A stretch of 64,000 nucleotides of DNA from Aminobacter niigataensis. GTDB taxonomy: Bacteria; Pseudomonadota; Alphaproteobacteria; Rhizobiales; Rhizobiaceae. Shown here in pieces: positions 1 to 9,438 of the stretch. The position numbers were made by a program, and so were the translations under genes. Every line of letters starts with the position of its first letter. Position 1 is the stretch's first letter. Below the pieces are notes generated by a model, which was not told the DNA's origin, made no database searches, and saw nothing but the letters and a program-made list of their open reading frames with translations. Location of the stretch: the NCBI RefSeq assembly GCF_014200015.1, contig NZ_JACHOT010000001.1, positions 1,860,001 through 1,924,000 on the forward strand, given 5' to 3'.

Positions 1-1110
1 CGCCTGCCCGGCGTCTCGATCACGCCCGATCCGATCGCAAACGTGCGCGCGGCCCAGTCCGGCCATGTCTTTTCGCCGGAATTCGGCGGCATGACCGCCA
101 ATGTCGAGTTCGAGGCGCTGACCGGCTTCTCCAACGCCTTCCTGCCGGCCGGCTCGATTCCCTACCAGCAATATGTCCGCGCGCCGGTGCCGTCGCTTGC
201 GACGTTCTTCAAGAGCGAAGGCTACGAGACCAAGGCCATCCACCCGTTCGGCGGCTGGTTCTGGAACCGCGCGCCCGTCTACAAGGCGTTCGGCTTCGAC
301 CAGTTCATGTCGGAGGAAAACCTGCCGCTGCTGGCAAAGCGCGGGCCGCTGGTGTCCGACGCCGCTCTGACCGAAGAGATCATCCGCGAGGCCGATGCGA
401 CCGAGCATCCGTTCTTCTTCTTCGCGGTCTCGCTGCAGAGCCACGGCCCCTACGAGCCGAACCGCTACAGCGACACCACCCACAAGGTTGAGGCGGCAAC
501 GTCACCCTGGGCACGCGAATCGATCCTGACCTATGCCGAAGGTGCATCGGACGCCGACCGCAGCCTCAAGCGCCTGATGGACTGGGCCAGCAAGCGCAAG
601 CGCCCGACCGTGATCGCCTTCTTCGGCGACCACCTGCCGCCGCTCGGCCCCGTCTATGTCGAGACCGGTTTCATGAACGAGCCTGTCGCCAAGCGCAAAG
701 CGGCGATCGGCGAGATGCTGGTCCAGCACGAGACGCCGTTGGTCGTATGGTCGAACCGGACGGGTGCTGCGCAAAACATCGGCTCGATCAGCCCGGCCTT
801 CCTGCCGCTGCACGTGCTCGAAACCGCCGGAATCAGCCACCCCTACTACACCGGCTTCCTCGGCGACCTGCACGAGCGCTTCCGCGTCGTTGACCGCAAC
901 GTGCTTCTGCCGAAGGCCGGCGAGTCGGTGTTCGACTGGTCGCGCCAGAAAGAGATCGACCCGTCGATCCGCGATTACCGCTGGCTGCAATACGACATGA
1001 TGTTCGGCAAGCGCCGCGGCGCCAAGCCGTTCTTCCCGGAGACGGTCGACAAGGTGGTTGCCGACCGCACGCGTTCGCCCCTGTTCCTGCGTCCGGAGGC
1101 TCTGGGTTGA
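1..1110 (+). CDS. LTA synthase-family phosphoglycerol transferase/sulfatase, 5' end cut off
   Basis: The reading frame is open from the first base, so the N-terminal membrane part lies outside the window. The visible 369 residues look like the periplasmic alkaline-phosphatase-superfamily domain of LtaS/OpgB-type enzymes, which move phosphoglycerol onto surface glycans. The motif GGMTANVEFE places the likely nucleophilic Thr at bases 94-96, and FFGDHLPPLG (around base 622) is the typical C-terminal metal-binding motif. In rhizobia such enzymes modify cyclic glucans (CgmB-like), but the exact acceptor cannot be read from sequence. The family call is firm; the substrate is inference. Confidence 0.8.
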   Translation, partial: RLPGVSITPDPIANVRAAQSGHVFSPEFGGMTANVEFEALTGFSNAFLPAGSIPYQQYVRAPVPSLATFFKSEGYETKAIHPFGGWFWNRAPVYKAFGFDQFMSEENLPLLAKRGPLVSDAALTEEIIREADATEHPFFFFAVSLQSHGPYEPNRYSDTTHKVEAATSPWARESILTYAEGASDADRSLKRLMDWASKRKRPTVIAFFGDHLPPLGPVYVETGFMNEPVAKRKAAIGEMLVQHETPLVVWSNRTGAAQNIGSISPAFLPLHVLETAGISHPYYTGFLGDLHERFRVVDRNVLLPKAGESVFDWSRQKEIDPSIRDYRWLQYDMMFGKRRGAKPFFPETVDKVVADRTRSPLFLRPEALG

Positions 1111-1416
1111 GGCCCGAAGCCGCCGAAAGGGCCGATTTCGGCGGGTTTCTTGGTCCCGCCCCTTGCCTTGAAGGCACTTTGCCTGTAGACGCCCGCCATC
1201 TGCCGGTCCCAGCTGGGGGCTGAACGGAGGGCCGGAGGTTTTCTCGAAAGCCGCCGCGTGAAGCGAAAACGCTTCCGCCTCCCGTGTCTCCGCTCTCGAC
1301 CGTCTCGTCGTGCTCCTTTCTTCTCCTGAGATGGCTTAGGCCTTCGACGGATCAGGGAGGTCGCAGAGGCTCTAGCCGCCGGGACCGGAAGATGGAAACG
1401 AAGAAAGGCAAAAACT
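1111..1416. other. Intergenic leader upstream of rpsF
   Basis: These 306 bases carry no convincing gene. The 5' part holds a hairpin that probably ends the upstream transcript. The 3' part should contain the promoter and leader of the S6-S18 operon. Known S6:S18 autoregulatory leaders use a structured CCG-containing element; CCG triplets occur close to the start (about 1378-1386), but I could not fold the region, so this is only a possibility. Confidence 0.4.
1120..1150 (+). terminator. Hairpin, probable terminator of the phosphoglycerol transferase gene
   Basis: A 9-bp inverted repeat (CCGCCGAAA, 1120-1128, with TTTCGGCGG, 1136-1144) and a 7-base loop sits 9 bases after the stop codon and is followed by a short T-rich stretch. 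The T tract is weak, so termination may be partial. Confidence 0.5.
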
Positions 1417-1905
1417 ATGGCTCTTTACGAACATGTGTTTCTTGCCCGCCAGGACCTCTCGCAGCAGCAGGTCGATGCACTTGTCGAACACTACAAGGGC
1501 ATCATCACTGCAGCTGGTGGATCGGTTGGCCGGGTCGAGAACTGGGGACTGAAGTCCCTCACCTACCGCATCAACAAGAACCGCAAGGCGTACTACACGC
1601 TCATGGACATCACTGCTCCGTCGGCTGCCGTCAAGGAAGTCGAGCGCCAGCAGGGCCTGTCCGAAGACATCCTGCGCTTCCTCACCATCAAGGTCGAGGC
1701 GCATGAAGAAGGCGTCTCCGCCATGATGCAGAAGCGCGAAGAGCGCTCCGAGCGTGGCGAACGCGGTGGCTTCGGCGACCGTCCGCGCAGCTTCGGCGAT
1801 CGTGACCGTGGTGATCGCGGCCCGCGCAGCTTCGGCGACCGCGATGGCGGTGGTGACCGTGGCCCGCGCCGTCCGCGCGAAGGTGTTGAAGGGGGTGCAG
1901 AATAA
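1417..1905 (+). CDS. rpsF: 30S ribosomal protein S6
   Basis: Ribosomal protein S6 binds the central domain of 16S rRNA together with S18. The 162-residue product opens with the typical [15 protein letters not shown] and has the S6 fold over about residues 3-95. Residues from about 108 on form a long Arg/Gly/Asp-rich tail with repeats of the type RSFGDRD, making it longer than the roughly 100-135 residues of most S6 proteins. Its TAA shares a base with the rpsR ATG (TAATG), indicating translational coupling. Confidence 0.97.
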   Translation: MALYEHVFLARQDLSQQQVDALVEHYKGIITAAGGSVGRVENWGLKSLTYRINKNRKAYYTLMDITAPSAAVKEVERQQGLSEDILRFLTIKVEAHEEGVSAMMQKREERSERGERGGFGDRPRSFGDRDRGDRGPRSFGDRDGGGDRGPRRPREGVEGGAE

Positions 1906-2153
1906 TGGTCGACATCAATCAGATCCCGACCCGTCGTCCCTTCCATCGCCGCCGCAAGACCTGCCCGTTCTCCGGCGCCAACGCTCCGAAGATCGACTAC
2001 AAGGACGTGCGTCTGCTGCAGCGCTACATTTCCGAGCGCGGCAAGATCGTTCCTTCGCGCATCACCGCCGTCAGCCAGAAGAAGCAGCGTGAACTCGCCC
2101 AGGCGATCAAGCGCGCCCGCTTCCTCGGCCTGCTGCCCTACGTGGTGAAGTAA
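1905..2153 (+). CDS. rpsR: 30S ribosomal protein S18
   Basis: S18 is the partner of S6 in the small subunit platform. The 82-residue protein has the family core: [19 protein letters not shown] near the N-terminus and a basic C-terminal half ending [13 protein letters not shown]. Length is normal. The start codon overlaps the last base of rpsF, so the two are coupled. A 206-base gap without a gene separates it from rplI; some relatives carry a membrane protein gene there. Confidence 0.97.
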   Translation: MVDINQIPTRRPFHRRRKTCPFSGANAPKIDYKDVRLLQRYISERGKIVPSRITAVSQKKQRELAQAIKRARFLGLLPYVVK

Positions 2154-2359
2154 GACATCCGAAGCGGGCGGTTCGCTGCCCGCTTCCTCCCCCCGCGACG
2201 GGCGCGGTCGGGCGAATTTCAAATCCCGGGTTGGACCTCCAAAGAGGACCTAACTGCCGCGACAGGCAGGACAGCGAAACCGGCGGCAACGCCCTTCCCT
2301 GCTTCCTTGCCCGTTGAATTTTATTCGCTGCCTTTGCAGCCAACGAAAGGACAAGGAAA

Positions 2360-2938
2360 ATGGACGTCATTCTCCTCGAACGCATTTCCCGCCTCGGCCA
2401 GATGGGCGACACCGTCAAGGTCAAGGACGGCTTTGCCCGTAACTTCCTGCTGCCCAAGGGCAAGGCGCTCCGCGCCAACGAAGCCAACAAGAAGAAGTTC
2501 GAAGGCCAGCGCGCTCAGCTCGAAGCCCGCAACCTCGAGCGCAAGTCGGAAGCCCAGCAGGTTGCCGACAAGCTTGACGGCAAGACCTTCGTGACCGTCC
2601 GCTCGGCTGGTGAAACCGGCCAGCTCTACGGTTCGGTCTCGACCCGCGACATCGCCGACCTGCTGGCCGCCGAAGGCTTCACGGTTGCACGCAACCAGGT
2701 CGAGCTCAACCAGCCGATCAAGACCATCGGCCTGACCAACGTGGCAATCTCGCTGCACGCCGAAGTCGAAGTCACCATCACGCTGAACATCGCGCGCACG
2801 GCCGACGAAGCCGAGCGTCAGTCGAAGGGCGAGACGCTGACCACTGCCGAAGCCATCTACGGCGACGACATCAACGAAAACGCCCGTCCGGACAGCTTCT
2901 TTGACCCGAACGAAGACGGCGAAGGCGACGAGGGCTGA
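2360..2938 (+). CDS. rplI: 50S ribosomal protein L9
   Basis: L9 binds 23S rRNA near the L1 stalk through its N-terminal domain. The 192-residue product begins [24 protein letters not shown]-like, the family signature, followed by the long connecting helix and the C-terminal domain (about residues 75-150). It ends in an acidic tail ([13 protein letters not shown]) beyond the usual roughly 150 residues, as is common in alphaproteobacteria. An AAGGACAAGGAAA purine stretch precedes the ATG. It closes the S6-S18-L9 block, with a strong terminator 40 bases downstream. Confidence 0.97.
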   Translation: MDVILLERISRLGQMGDTVKVKDGFARNFLLPKGKALRANEANKKKFEGQRAQLEARNLERKSEAQQVADKLDGKTFVTVRSAGETGQLYGSVSTRDIADLLAAEGFTVARNQVELNQPIKTIGLTNVAISLHAEVEVTITLNIARTADEAERQSKGETLTTAEAIYGDDINENARPDSFFDPNEDGEGDEG

Positions 2939-2977
2939 TCTCAGCCTCAGTTGTCAGATCCAGTTTTCTGGACCAAG

Positions 2978-3004
2978 CCCGGGTGGAAACACCCGGGTTT
3001 TTTT
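2978..3004 (+). terminator. Rho-independent terminator after rplI
   Basis: A perfect 8-bp GC-rich stem (CCCGGGTG, 2978-2985, with CACCCGGG, 2990-2997), a GAAA tetraloop and a run of seven T. This is the clearest intrinsic terminator in the window and ends the ribosomal protein transcript. Confidence 0.93.
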
Positions 3005-3082
3005 GTGCCAGGTGGAACTTGAACGTGCCCGCGCTAGTTACCAGCTTCTGACAATAGGACTGACACATCGCGAGCATTGCCC

Positions 3083-4372
3083 ATGAACGTGTTGCTGCAG
3101 CGCATTTTCGCAAAACTCGTACGCACAGGAAACCTGACCGTCACCGGGCCCGATGGCCGACCGCATCGCTTCGGCGACGGCAGCGGCGAACCCGTCCACA
3201 TGCTGATCCGAACGCGGCGAGCCGAACGGGCCATTACCTTCGATCCGACATTGGCCGTGCCAGAGGCCTACATGGACGGCGAGATGGACATCGTCGAGGG
3301 CGACATCTTCGGCTTCATGCGGATCGCCTTCCAGAATCTCGGCAACGGCACGGTCGATGCCGCCTGGTCACGCGCCATCGAAGGCCTGCGGGTAGCGTTG
3401 CGCCGCTTCCAGCAGGTCAACACCGCGGCGCGCGCGAAACGCAACGTCGAGCGTCACTACGACCTTTCGGGCGACCTCTACCGGCTCTTCCTCGACAGCG
3501 ACATGCAATATTCCTGCGCCTATTTCGCCGAACCCGAAATGACGCTGGAAGAGGCCCAACTGGCCAAGAAGGCGCATATCGCCGCCAAGATGCGGCTCAA
3601 GCCAGGCCACTCGGTGCTCGACATCGGTTCTGGCTGGGGGGGGCTCGGGCTCTACCTGGCGCGCTCGTTCGAAGCGCAGGTTCTGGGCGTCACCCTTTCC
3701 ACCGAACAGCACGCGGTGGCGACTGAACGCGCCCAGGCCGAAGGGCTCGACGGCCACGTCCACTTCGAAATCCGCGACTATCGCGATCTGGTCGAGCGCT
3801 TCGACCGCATCGTGTCGGTCGGCATGTTCGAGCATGTCGGCGTCAACCATTACCGTACCTTCTTCGACAACGTCGCCAAGCGGCTGAAACCCGATGGCGT
3901 GATGGTGCTGCATTCGATCGGCCGTTTCGGCCCGCCGACGGCGACCAGCGCCTTCATCCGCAAATACATCTTCCCGGGTGGCTACATTCCTGCCCTGTCG
4001 GAAGTGCTGCCGGCGATCGAGAAATCGGGACTGATGGTCACCGACGTCGAAATCCTGCGCCTTCACTATGCCGAGACGCTGAAGCACTGGGGCAAGCGTT
4101 TCGCCGCCAACCGTGACAAGGCCAAAGCGATCTATGACGAGCGCTTCTGCCGGATGTGGGAATTCTATCTCGCGGCTTCCGAAGCCGCCTTCCGCTGGCA
4201 GGACCTGATGGTATTCCAGATCCAGCTCACCCATCGCAACGACACGCTGCCGCTGACCCGCGACTATATCGGCAAGTGCGAGAAAGCGCTCGCCATGCAC
4301 GAGATGGCGCATCGCGAGACGACGCCGGCTGGCAAGACCACCCGTCGCGGGAAGGTCGGCGACAAGGAGTGA
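3083..4372 (+). CDS. cfa: Cyclopropane-fatty-acyl-phospholipid synthase
   Basis: This SAM-dependent enzyme adds a methylene bridge to unsaturated acyl chains of membrane phospholipids, a stationary-phase and acid-stress membrane change. The 429-residue product has an N-terminal lipid-binding-type region, then the methyltransferase domain with VLDIGSGWGG at about residue 178 and the downstream FDRIVSVGMFEHVG segment typical of the CFA/mycolic acid synthase family. The ATG at 3083 is preferred to an in-frame TTG two codons earlier; neither has a strong ribosome binding site. It is separated from rplI by a terminator and so should have its own promoter. Confidence 0.92.
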   Translation: MNVLLQRIFAKLVRTGNLTVTGPDGRPHRFGDGSGEPVHMLIRTRRAERAITFDPTLAVPEAYMDGEMDIVEGDIFGFMRIAFQNLGNGTVDAAWSRAIEGLRVALRRFQQVNTAARAKRNVERHYDLSGDLYRLFLDSDMQYSCAYFAEPEMTLEEAQLAKKAHIAAKMRLKPGHSVLDIGSGWGGLGLYLARSFEAQVLGVTLSTEQHAVATERAQAEGLDGHVHFEIRDYRDLVERFDRIVSVGMFEHVGVNHYRTFFDNVAKRLKPDGVMVLHSIGRFGPPTATSAFIRKYIFPGGYIPALSEVLPAIEKSGLMVTDVEILRLHYAETLKHWGKRFAANRDKAKAIYDERFCRMWEFYLAASEAAFRWQDLMVFQIQLTHRNDTLPLTRDYIGKCEKALAMHEMAHRETTPAGKTTRRGKVGDKE

Positions 4373-4410
4373 AGCTCGCCCTTGCCTCGGCCCCGGCCGT
4401 CGTAGGAGAT

Positions 4411-4437
4411 AGGCCCGTTGCCATTCGCACCGGGCCT
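4411..4437 (+). terminator. Hairpin between cfa and the UPF0060 gene
   Basis: A 7-bp inverted repeat (AGGCCCG, 4411-4417, with CGGGCCT, 4431-4437) is followed by TCTTC and then the ATG of the next gene at 4443. It could terminate cfa, or hide the translation start of the downstream gene. No T run of usual length is present. Confidence 0.4.
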
Positions 4438-4442
4438 TCTTC

Positions 4443-4766
4443 ATGACCTACACCATCTATGCTGCCGCAGCTCTTGCCGAAATCGCCGGCTGCTTTGCCT
4501 TCTGGGCATGGTGGCGGCTCGACAAGTCGGCCCTGTGGCTCATCCCCGGCGTCATCTCGCTGATCGCCTTCGCATGGCTGCTGACCCTGGTCGAAGCCAA
4601 TGCCGCGGGCCGCGCCTACGCCGCCTATGGCGGCATCTACATCGCGGCGTCGCTGGGCTGGCTGTGGCTTGCCGAAGGCGTACGCCCGGATCGCTGGGAC
4701 ATTATCGGCGCCGCAGTCTGCATCGCCGGCGCCTCGATCATCCTGCTGGCGCCACGCGGGGCTTGA
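4443..4766 (+). CDS. UPF0060 (YnfA-family) small membrane protein
   Basis: The 107-residue hydrophobic protein has four predicted membrane segments and the YnfA family landmarks: [10 protein letters not shown] at residues 12-21, WLIPG in the second helix, [16 protein letters not shown] in the third, and [15 protein letters not shown]-like text before the last helix. The fold resembles small multidrug resistance transporters, but no transport role has been established for most members. There is no clear Shine-Dalgarno; a hairpin ends six bases before the ATG. Confidence 0.88.
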   Translation: MTYTIYAAAALAEIAGCFAFWAWWRLDKSALWLIPGVISLIAFAWLLTLVEANAAGRAYAAYGGIYIAASLGWLWLAEGVRPDRWDIIGAAVCIAGASIILLAPRGA

Positions 4767-4799
4767 GCAGGATCACAGAGCGGCCGGCGTCGACGCCCC

Positions 4800-7469
4800 T
4801 TACCATTTGACGCTGAGACCGACATTGCCTTCAAAGACGCGCTTCTGCTCGCCGCCGATATTGGTGGTGTAGTCAGCGGTGGCAAACATGCTGGTATGTT
4901 CGCTCAGCTTCGCAATCACGCCGCCGCCGAACTCGACTGACGTCCCGCCGGTCTCGACGGCAATCGGGTCGCCGCCGAGGCTGATGCCCCCCTCACCGTC
5001 GAATTCATGCCAGATGTTGGCCTTGAGGTACGGCTTCAGCGTCGCGGCTTCGGTCTGGAAGAGACCTTGCAACCGCACGCCCAGCCGACCGGTCAGCACA
5101 TCGTCGGAATTGAACGACACCGTCGAAAAGCTGTCGGCCTGGTCGTCAAGCGACAGATGTTGCCAGACCAGTTGGCCCTGCGGCTCCAGTGTCCACTCCG
5201 GCGTCAGTGCGATGGGATAACCGCCCTCCAGCGAAGCAGTGACCCCGGTTCCGCCGACGTCGAGGTTTTCGCCGCCACTGGAGGTGACATCGCCACCGTA
5301 CCAGGTGCCCATCAGCACGGCATCGAGGTACCAGCCGCCTGGGCCGACATGGGTCCAATTGGCACCCAGGCTGGTACCGTTCGCGTTGATATCGCCGAAA
5401 TCGGCTACCGGCCCGGCGATCGTCGGCGACTTCACGTCGCCGCTGATGCGCGTGTGGCCGACAAGCAGGCCGATACGGTCGTGATGGCCGCTATCCGTTT
5501 CCCAGCCATAGATGTCGAGGCCGGCCTGCATGCCGAACAGCGTGCCGTCGAAGCGCGGTGTCAGGGTTCCGGTCCAGGACATATCGACACTCTGGCCAAA
5601 GACACGCCCCCATGCAGCCGGCATCTGCCCGGCACCCTGTACTTCGGGCTGCTCGCCGCGGCGCTCATGGAATGTGCCCAGCGTCGACATGGCGAGGTAG
5701 TGCGCGAGTGGCGAGATCACCGCGTAGGTCGGAACCTCGCCACGGAAGAGCGGCATCGCTCCTCCTTCGAGCCGTTCGGGATTGGGCAGCGGTGCCGACT
5801 CGGCCGGGTTGAGCACCAGTTGCGGCGTCTCGGTCGGCGGAGGCGGCGTCGGCTCGCCGGTAACCGGTGGTACTGGCGGTGCTTCAGGCGGCGTATCCCC
5901 CGGCAGCACCGGCGGGGTCGGGTCAGTGGGCGGGGTAACAGGATCGCCCTCGCCCGGAATCACCACCGGCGGTATCACCGACGTCGGCGGCGGCGGTGCC
6001 GTTTCGGGATCGACGGGCGCAGGCTGAGGGTTCGGTTCGATCGGAGAAGGCCCCGGCGCTGGCTCGGGACTGGTCGAGGACATCGTCGAGCGCAGATACC
6101 AGTTTTGGCCTGCACCCGCAGCGTCGCCCTTGAACAGCATATACTCGTAGGCGCCGGCGGCCACTCGACTGGCAAGTGCGAAGGCACCTCCGGTCGTCGC
6201 ACCGCCGATCGCCTCGACCACCAGAATGCCATCCGCGACAGTCAATCCGCCGGCACCGCCGGCATTGACGATCTCGATGCCGGTCGAGCCCGTCGCGGTG
6301 CCACCGGATATCACCAGCTTGTCCGAGGCCGAGCCGTCGCTGCCGAGCACAGTGTCGAGGAACAGCAGTCCGCCATTGCCCTGGTAGTTGCCATTGATCG
6401 TGAACGTATCGCCAGTGCCACCACCGCCATTGGTCAAGTCGATGCGGCCGGCATTGATGACGTTTGCCAGCCCAGTGACGGCCAGCACGCTTGCATTTTG
6501 ACCACCGCCGAAAAGGGTGCTGGTGGCATCGACCGTCAGCGTACCGGTTCCGGTACCGGCGTCGCCGAGCACAAGATTACCGTCGAAGGTCAGTTCGGTG
6601 TCGTTGGTGGCGTCGATCCTTTCCCAATTCTGGAACCGCGCAATGCCGGCCGCCGATACATTGTCGAAAGTCAGGCCGTCCGTGCCGTCCCCGCCATTGA
6701 CCGCAACAGTCGCGCCGATGTTTGCGTTGCTGAGATTGCTGAGCTTTGCCGTGTCGTTGTCACCGCCAAGATCGACAGTGCCGTAGATGATACCGCCGCC
6801 GTCCCAGGTGAAAGTGTCCGTGCCGACGCTCAGCAGCACGCTGCCGCCGACGGAGCCGCCTGTCACAGTCACGCTATCGGTGCCGCCACTGACGCTGATG
6901 TTGCCGCCGATCGTACCGCCTGAAAGGATGATGGTGTCATCGCCGAAGCCGGTCACAAGGTTCTTGTCGATCGTGCCGCCAGACATATCGAACAGGTTGT
7001 CGTCGAGCTTCATGTTGACGCGACCGATGCGGCCGCCGGTCATGTATGCCGTGTCGCCATCTTCGAAGAAATCGACGATACGGCCGCCAGACATGAAGAA
7101 TGTGTCGAGACCATCACCTTGGCTGAGCGACTGGATCTGGCCGCCGCTCATCAGGAAGTCGTCGCTTCCGCCGCCTTGCTGGACGTTGCCTGTGATGGCG
7201 CCGCTGTGGACCTCAACGCGGTCGACAAAACCGCCAAATACGACGTTGCCATTGATCGTGCCGGCACCACCACCCGGCATGGTCAGCGTGTTGGTGCCGT
7301 TGGTGTCGGTCAGCCCTCCGCTGGCACCACTGTCGCAGACATAAATGCTGTTGCCGGCGGTCGGCGTCAGGTCGCAGGCGGCAAAGCCTGCCTGCGTCGA
7401 ACCCAACAAAACCATGGCGGTGGATGCCAGCCAGCCGAATCGCGCCGGTGCCGGATGAAAAATGCGCAT
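4800..7469 (-). CDS. Autotransporter with repeat-built passenger and C-terminal beta-barrel
   Basis: A type Va secreted surface protein of 889 residues. A signal peptide occupies residues 1-30 (cleavage near QAGFA/AC). The passenger starts with a Cys pair (C32, C45). About seven short tandem repeats of 18-20 residues follow (residues 103-245), each built on D-x-hydrophobic-x-hydrophobic-(S/T)-G-G-x-I, as expected for a beta-helix. A Pro-rich linker spans about 467-565. The barrel begins near residue 617 (AAWGRVFGQ) and ends in VGLSVKW with the terminal aromatic needed by the BAM machinery. No protease triad or RGD motif was noticed, so an adhesin or surface-layer role is more likely than an enzyme. 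Confidence 0.9.
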   Translation of the reverse strand: MRIFHPAPARFGWLASTAMVLLGSTQAGFAACDLTPTAGNSIYVCDSGASGGLTDTNGTNTLTMPGGGAGTINGNVVFGGFVDRVEVHSGAITGNVQQGGGSDDFLMSGGQIQSLSQGDGLDTFFMSGGRIVDFFEDGDTAYMTGGRIGRVNMKLDDNLFDMSGGTIDKNLVTGFGDDTIILSGGTIGGNISVSGGTDSVTVTGGSVGGSVLLSVGTDTFTWDGGGIIYGTVDLGGDNDTAKLSNLSNANIGATVAVNGGDGTDGLTFDNVSAAGIARFQNWERIDATNDTELTFDGNLVLGDAGTGTGTLTVDATSTLFGGGQNASVLAVTGLANVINAGRIDLTNGGGGTGDTFTINGNYQGNGGLLFLDTVLGSDGSASDKLVISGGTATGSTGIEIVNAGGAGGLTVADGILVVEAIGGATTGGAFALASRVAAGAYEYMLFKGDAAGAGQNWYLRSTMSSTSPEPAPGPSPIEPNPQPAPVDPETAPPPPTSVIPPVVIPGEGDPVTPPTDPTPPVLPGDTPPEAPPVPPVTGEPTPPPPTETPQLVLNPAESAPLPNPERLEGGAMPLFRGEVPTYAVISPLAHYLAMSTLGTFHERRGEQPEVQGAGQMPAAWGRVFGQSVDMSWTGTLTPRFDGTLFGMQAGLDIYGWETDSGHHDRIGLLVGHTRISGDVKSPTIAGPVADFGDINANGTSLGANWTHVGPGGWYLDAVLMGTWYGGDVTSSGGENLDVGGTGVTASLEGGYPIALTPEWTLEPQGQLVWQHLSLDDQADSFSTVSFNSDDVLTGRLGVRLQGLFQTEAATLKPYLKANIWHEFDGEGGISLGGDPIAVETGGTSVEFGGGVIAKLSEHTSMFATADYTTNIGGEQKRVFEGNVGLSVKW
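6735..7163 (-). repeat. Tandem 18-20-residue repeats in the autotransporter passenger
   Basis: The coding sequence repeats a unit translated as D-x-(F/I/V)-x-(M/L/V)-(S/T)-G-G-x-I about seven times, e.g. FLMSGGQI, FFMSGGRI, AYMTGGRI, FDMSGGTI, IILSGGTI, VTVTGGSV. The copies are diverged at DNA level. Confidence 0.75.
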
Positions 7470-7871
7470 GTTGCCTCCTCAAGCAGGGCAGGCCGACGCC
7501 GCAGCAGCGCGCGTTTCGGCCACTGGTGCCCTTCCAGCATATGCATCGCCATGTGCCGCATCGCGAGGCGTATGCCGTCGGAAGTCAAGGATCACCGCAT
7601 AACCGAGTAAAATCAACCACCTTATGTATACAAACTACCTTTAGATTGTTCTGGACACTTTCTTGGTAAATGCAGCGATCGGCTACATATTCCTGTTCTG
7701 TTCCTGTCGATACACAGCTAGAATCGCCCCGATTCGCGTCAACCGGAATCCGTCATCGCACCGGCCGTCCCTGTGGACGAGTGTGAATAGTGGTGGCCAG
7801 TTGAAATGACGATGGACGGCTTGTGGCCTGGCTCTGGTACTGCAGATGCTCGGCAACGGACGGGGAAGACA
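7470..7871. other. Divergent intergenic region between the autotransporter gene and dnaB
   Basis: About 400 bases with no supported gene. It must hold the promoters for both divergent genes. The middle (7600-7690) is clearly more AT-rich than its surroundings and includes TGTATACA, a short palindrome at 7625-7632. No operator could be assigned. Confidence 0.4.
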
Positions 7872-9368
7872 TTGGCTGAGGCAGCACGCAAGTTCGAAGT
7901 GGCGGAAACCCCGCTCTACCGGGAAGCCCCGAACAACATCGAGGCCGAGCAGGCGCTGCTCGGCGCGATGCTGGTCAACAACGACGCCTTCTACCGCGTC
8001 TCCGACTTCCTCAAGGCGACCCATTTCTACGAGCCGTTGCACCGCAAGATCTTCGAGGTCTCGTCCGAGCTGATCCGCATGGGCAAGATGGCGAACCCGG
8101 TGACCATCAAGACCTTCCTGCCCGCCGACGAGAAGGTCGGCGACATGACGGTCTCGCAATATCTGGCCGCCCTTGCGTCCAATGCCGTCACCGTCATCAA
8201 CGCCTCCGACTACGGCCGCGCCGTCTATGACCTTGCCACGCGCCGTGCGCTGATCACCGTCGGCGAGGACATGGTCAACATCGCCTATGACGCGCCGGTC
8301 GACATGTCGCCGTCCGAGCAGATCGAGGATGCCGAGCGCCGCCTGTTCGAACTCGCCGAGACCGGCCGCTATGACGGCGGCTTCGAAAGCTTCTCCGATG
8401 CGGTCAAGACCGCGATCGACATGGCCAGCGCCGCCTATATGCGCGACGGCCATCTGTCTGGCGTTGCCAGCGGCCTTCACGATCTCGACGCCCGCATGGG
8501 CGGCCTGCAGTCTTCCGACTTGATCGTGCTTGCCGGCCGCCCCGGCATGGGCAAGACCTCGCTCGTCACCAACATCGCCTTCAACGTCGCCCACGCCTAT
8601 GTCCCGGCGCAGCAGGCAGACGGCTCGTTCAAGGCCGAGAACGGCGGCGTCGTCGGCTTCTTCTCGCTCGAAATGTCGTCCGAACAGCTCGCCACCCGTA
8701 TCATTTCCGAGCAGGCCGAAGTGCCCTCCTCCAAGATCCGCCGCGGCGATCTCACCGAGGCAGATTTCGAAAAGCTGGTCAGCTGCACCCAGACGCTGCA
8801 GAAGATTCCGCTGTTCATCGATTCGACCGGCGGTATCTCGATCGCCCAGCTCGCCGCGCGTGCCCGCCGCCTCAAGCGCCAGCGCGGCCTCGACGTCATC
8901 ATCATCGACTATATCCAGCTGATGCAGGGCTCATCGGCCAAGTCGTCGCAGAACCGCGTGCAGGAAATCACCGAAATCACCACCGGCCTCAAGGCGCTGG
9001 CAAAGGAGCTCAACGTTCCGATCATCGCGCTGTCGCAGCTGTCGCGCCAGGTCGAAAGCCGCGACGACAAGCGTCCGCAGCTCTCCGACCTTCGCGAATC
9101 AGGCTCGATCGAGCAGGACGCCGACGTGGTGCTGTTCGTCTATCGCGAGGAGTACTACCTCAAGAACAAGGAGCCGAAACCCGGCACCGACGAATATATC
9201 AAGTGGGAAGGTGACATGGCCGAAGTGCGCGGCAAGGCCGAGGTCATCGTCGCCAAGCAGCGCCACGGCCCCACCGGCACCGTCAGCCTCGGCTTCCAGG
9301 GCGAATTCACCCGCTTCTTCGACCTCGCGCCCGAGCATCACCTGCCGGAGAGGTTTGGAGAACAGTAG
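7872..9368 (+). CDS. dnaB: Replicative DNA helicase DnaB
   Basis: DnaB is the ring-shaped 5'-3' helicase of the replication fork. The 498-residue protein has the N-terminal primase-interacting domain (APNNIEAEQALLGAMLVNN at about 21-39), Walker A GRPGMGKTS near residue 222, FFSLEMSSEQL near 263 and Walker B IIIDYIQLM near 343. I chose the TTG at 7872 (LAEAARKFEV) because GGGGAAG lies just upstream and the family usually starts there; an in-frame ATG at 7806 would add 22 unlike residues. radA follows 70 bases later with no alanine racemase gene between, unlike many relatives. Confidence 0.96.
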   Translation: MAEAARKFEVAETPLYREAPNNIEAEQALLGAMLVNNDAFYRVSDFLKATHFYEPLHRKIFEVSSELIRMGKMANPVTIKTFLPADEKVGDMTVSQYLAALASNAVTVINASDYGRAVYDLATRRALITVGEDMVNIAYDAPVDMSPSEQIEDAERRLFELAETGRYDGGFESFSDAVKTAIDMASAAYMRDGHLSGVASGLHDLDARMGGLQSSDLIVLAGRPGMGKTSLVTNIAFNVAHAYVPAQQADGSFKAENGGVVGFFSLEMSSEQLATRIISEQAEVPSSKIRRGDLTEADFEKLVSCTQTLQKIPLFIDSTGGISIAQLAARARRLKRQRGLDVIIIDYIQLMQGSSAKSSQNRVQEITEITTGLKALAKELNVPIIALSQLSRQVESRDDKRPQLSDLRESGSIEQDADVVLFVYREEYYLKNKEPKPGTDEYIKWEGDMAEVRGKAEVIVAKQRHGPTGTVSLGFQGEFTRFFDLAPEHHLPERFGEQ

Positions 9369-9438
9369 GCCTTGGCAAACGCAGCGCCTCTTCCCGCCAA
9401 GGGGTTCGACCCATCCCAATCAGTATTGCATCGCACCC

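Noticed and set aside
5007-6923. A 638-residue open frame on the plus strand opposite the autotransporter
   Set aside because: It mirrors a repeat-rich, GC-rich coding sequence on the minus strand, has no recognised domain and mostly Arg/Gly/His composition, typical of an antisense shadow.
7648-7662. GTTC-N7-TTTC, close to the alphaproteobacterial LexA direct repeat GTTC-N7-GTTC
   Set aside because: One position of the conserved half differs, dnaB is not normally SOS-controlled, and no other LexA box supports it.
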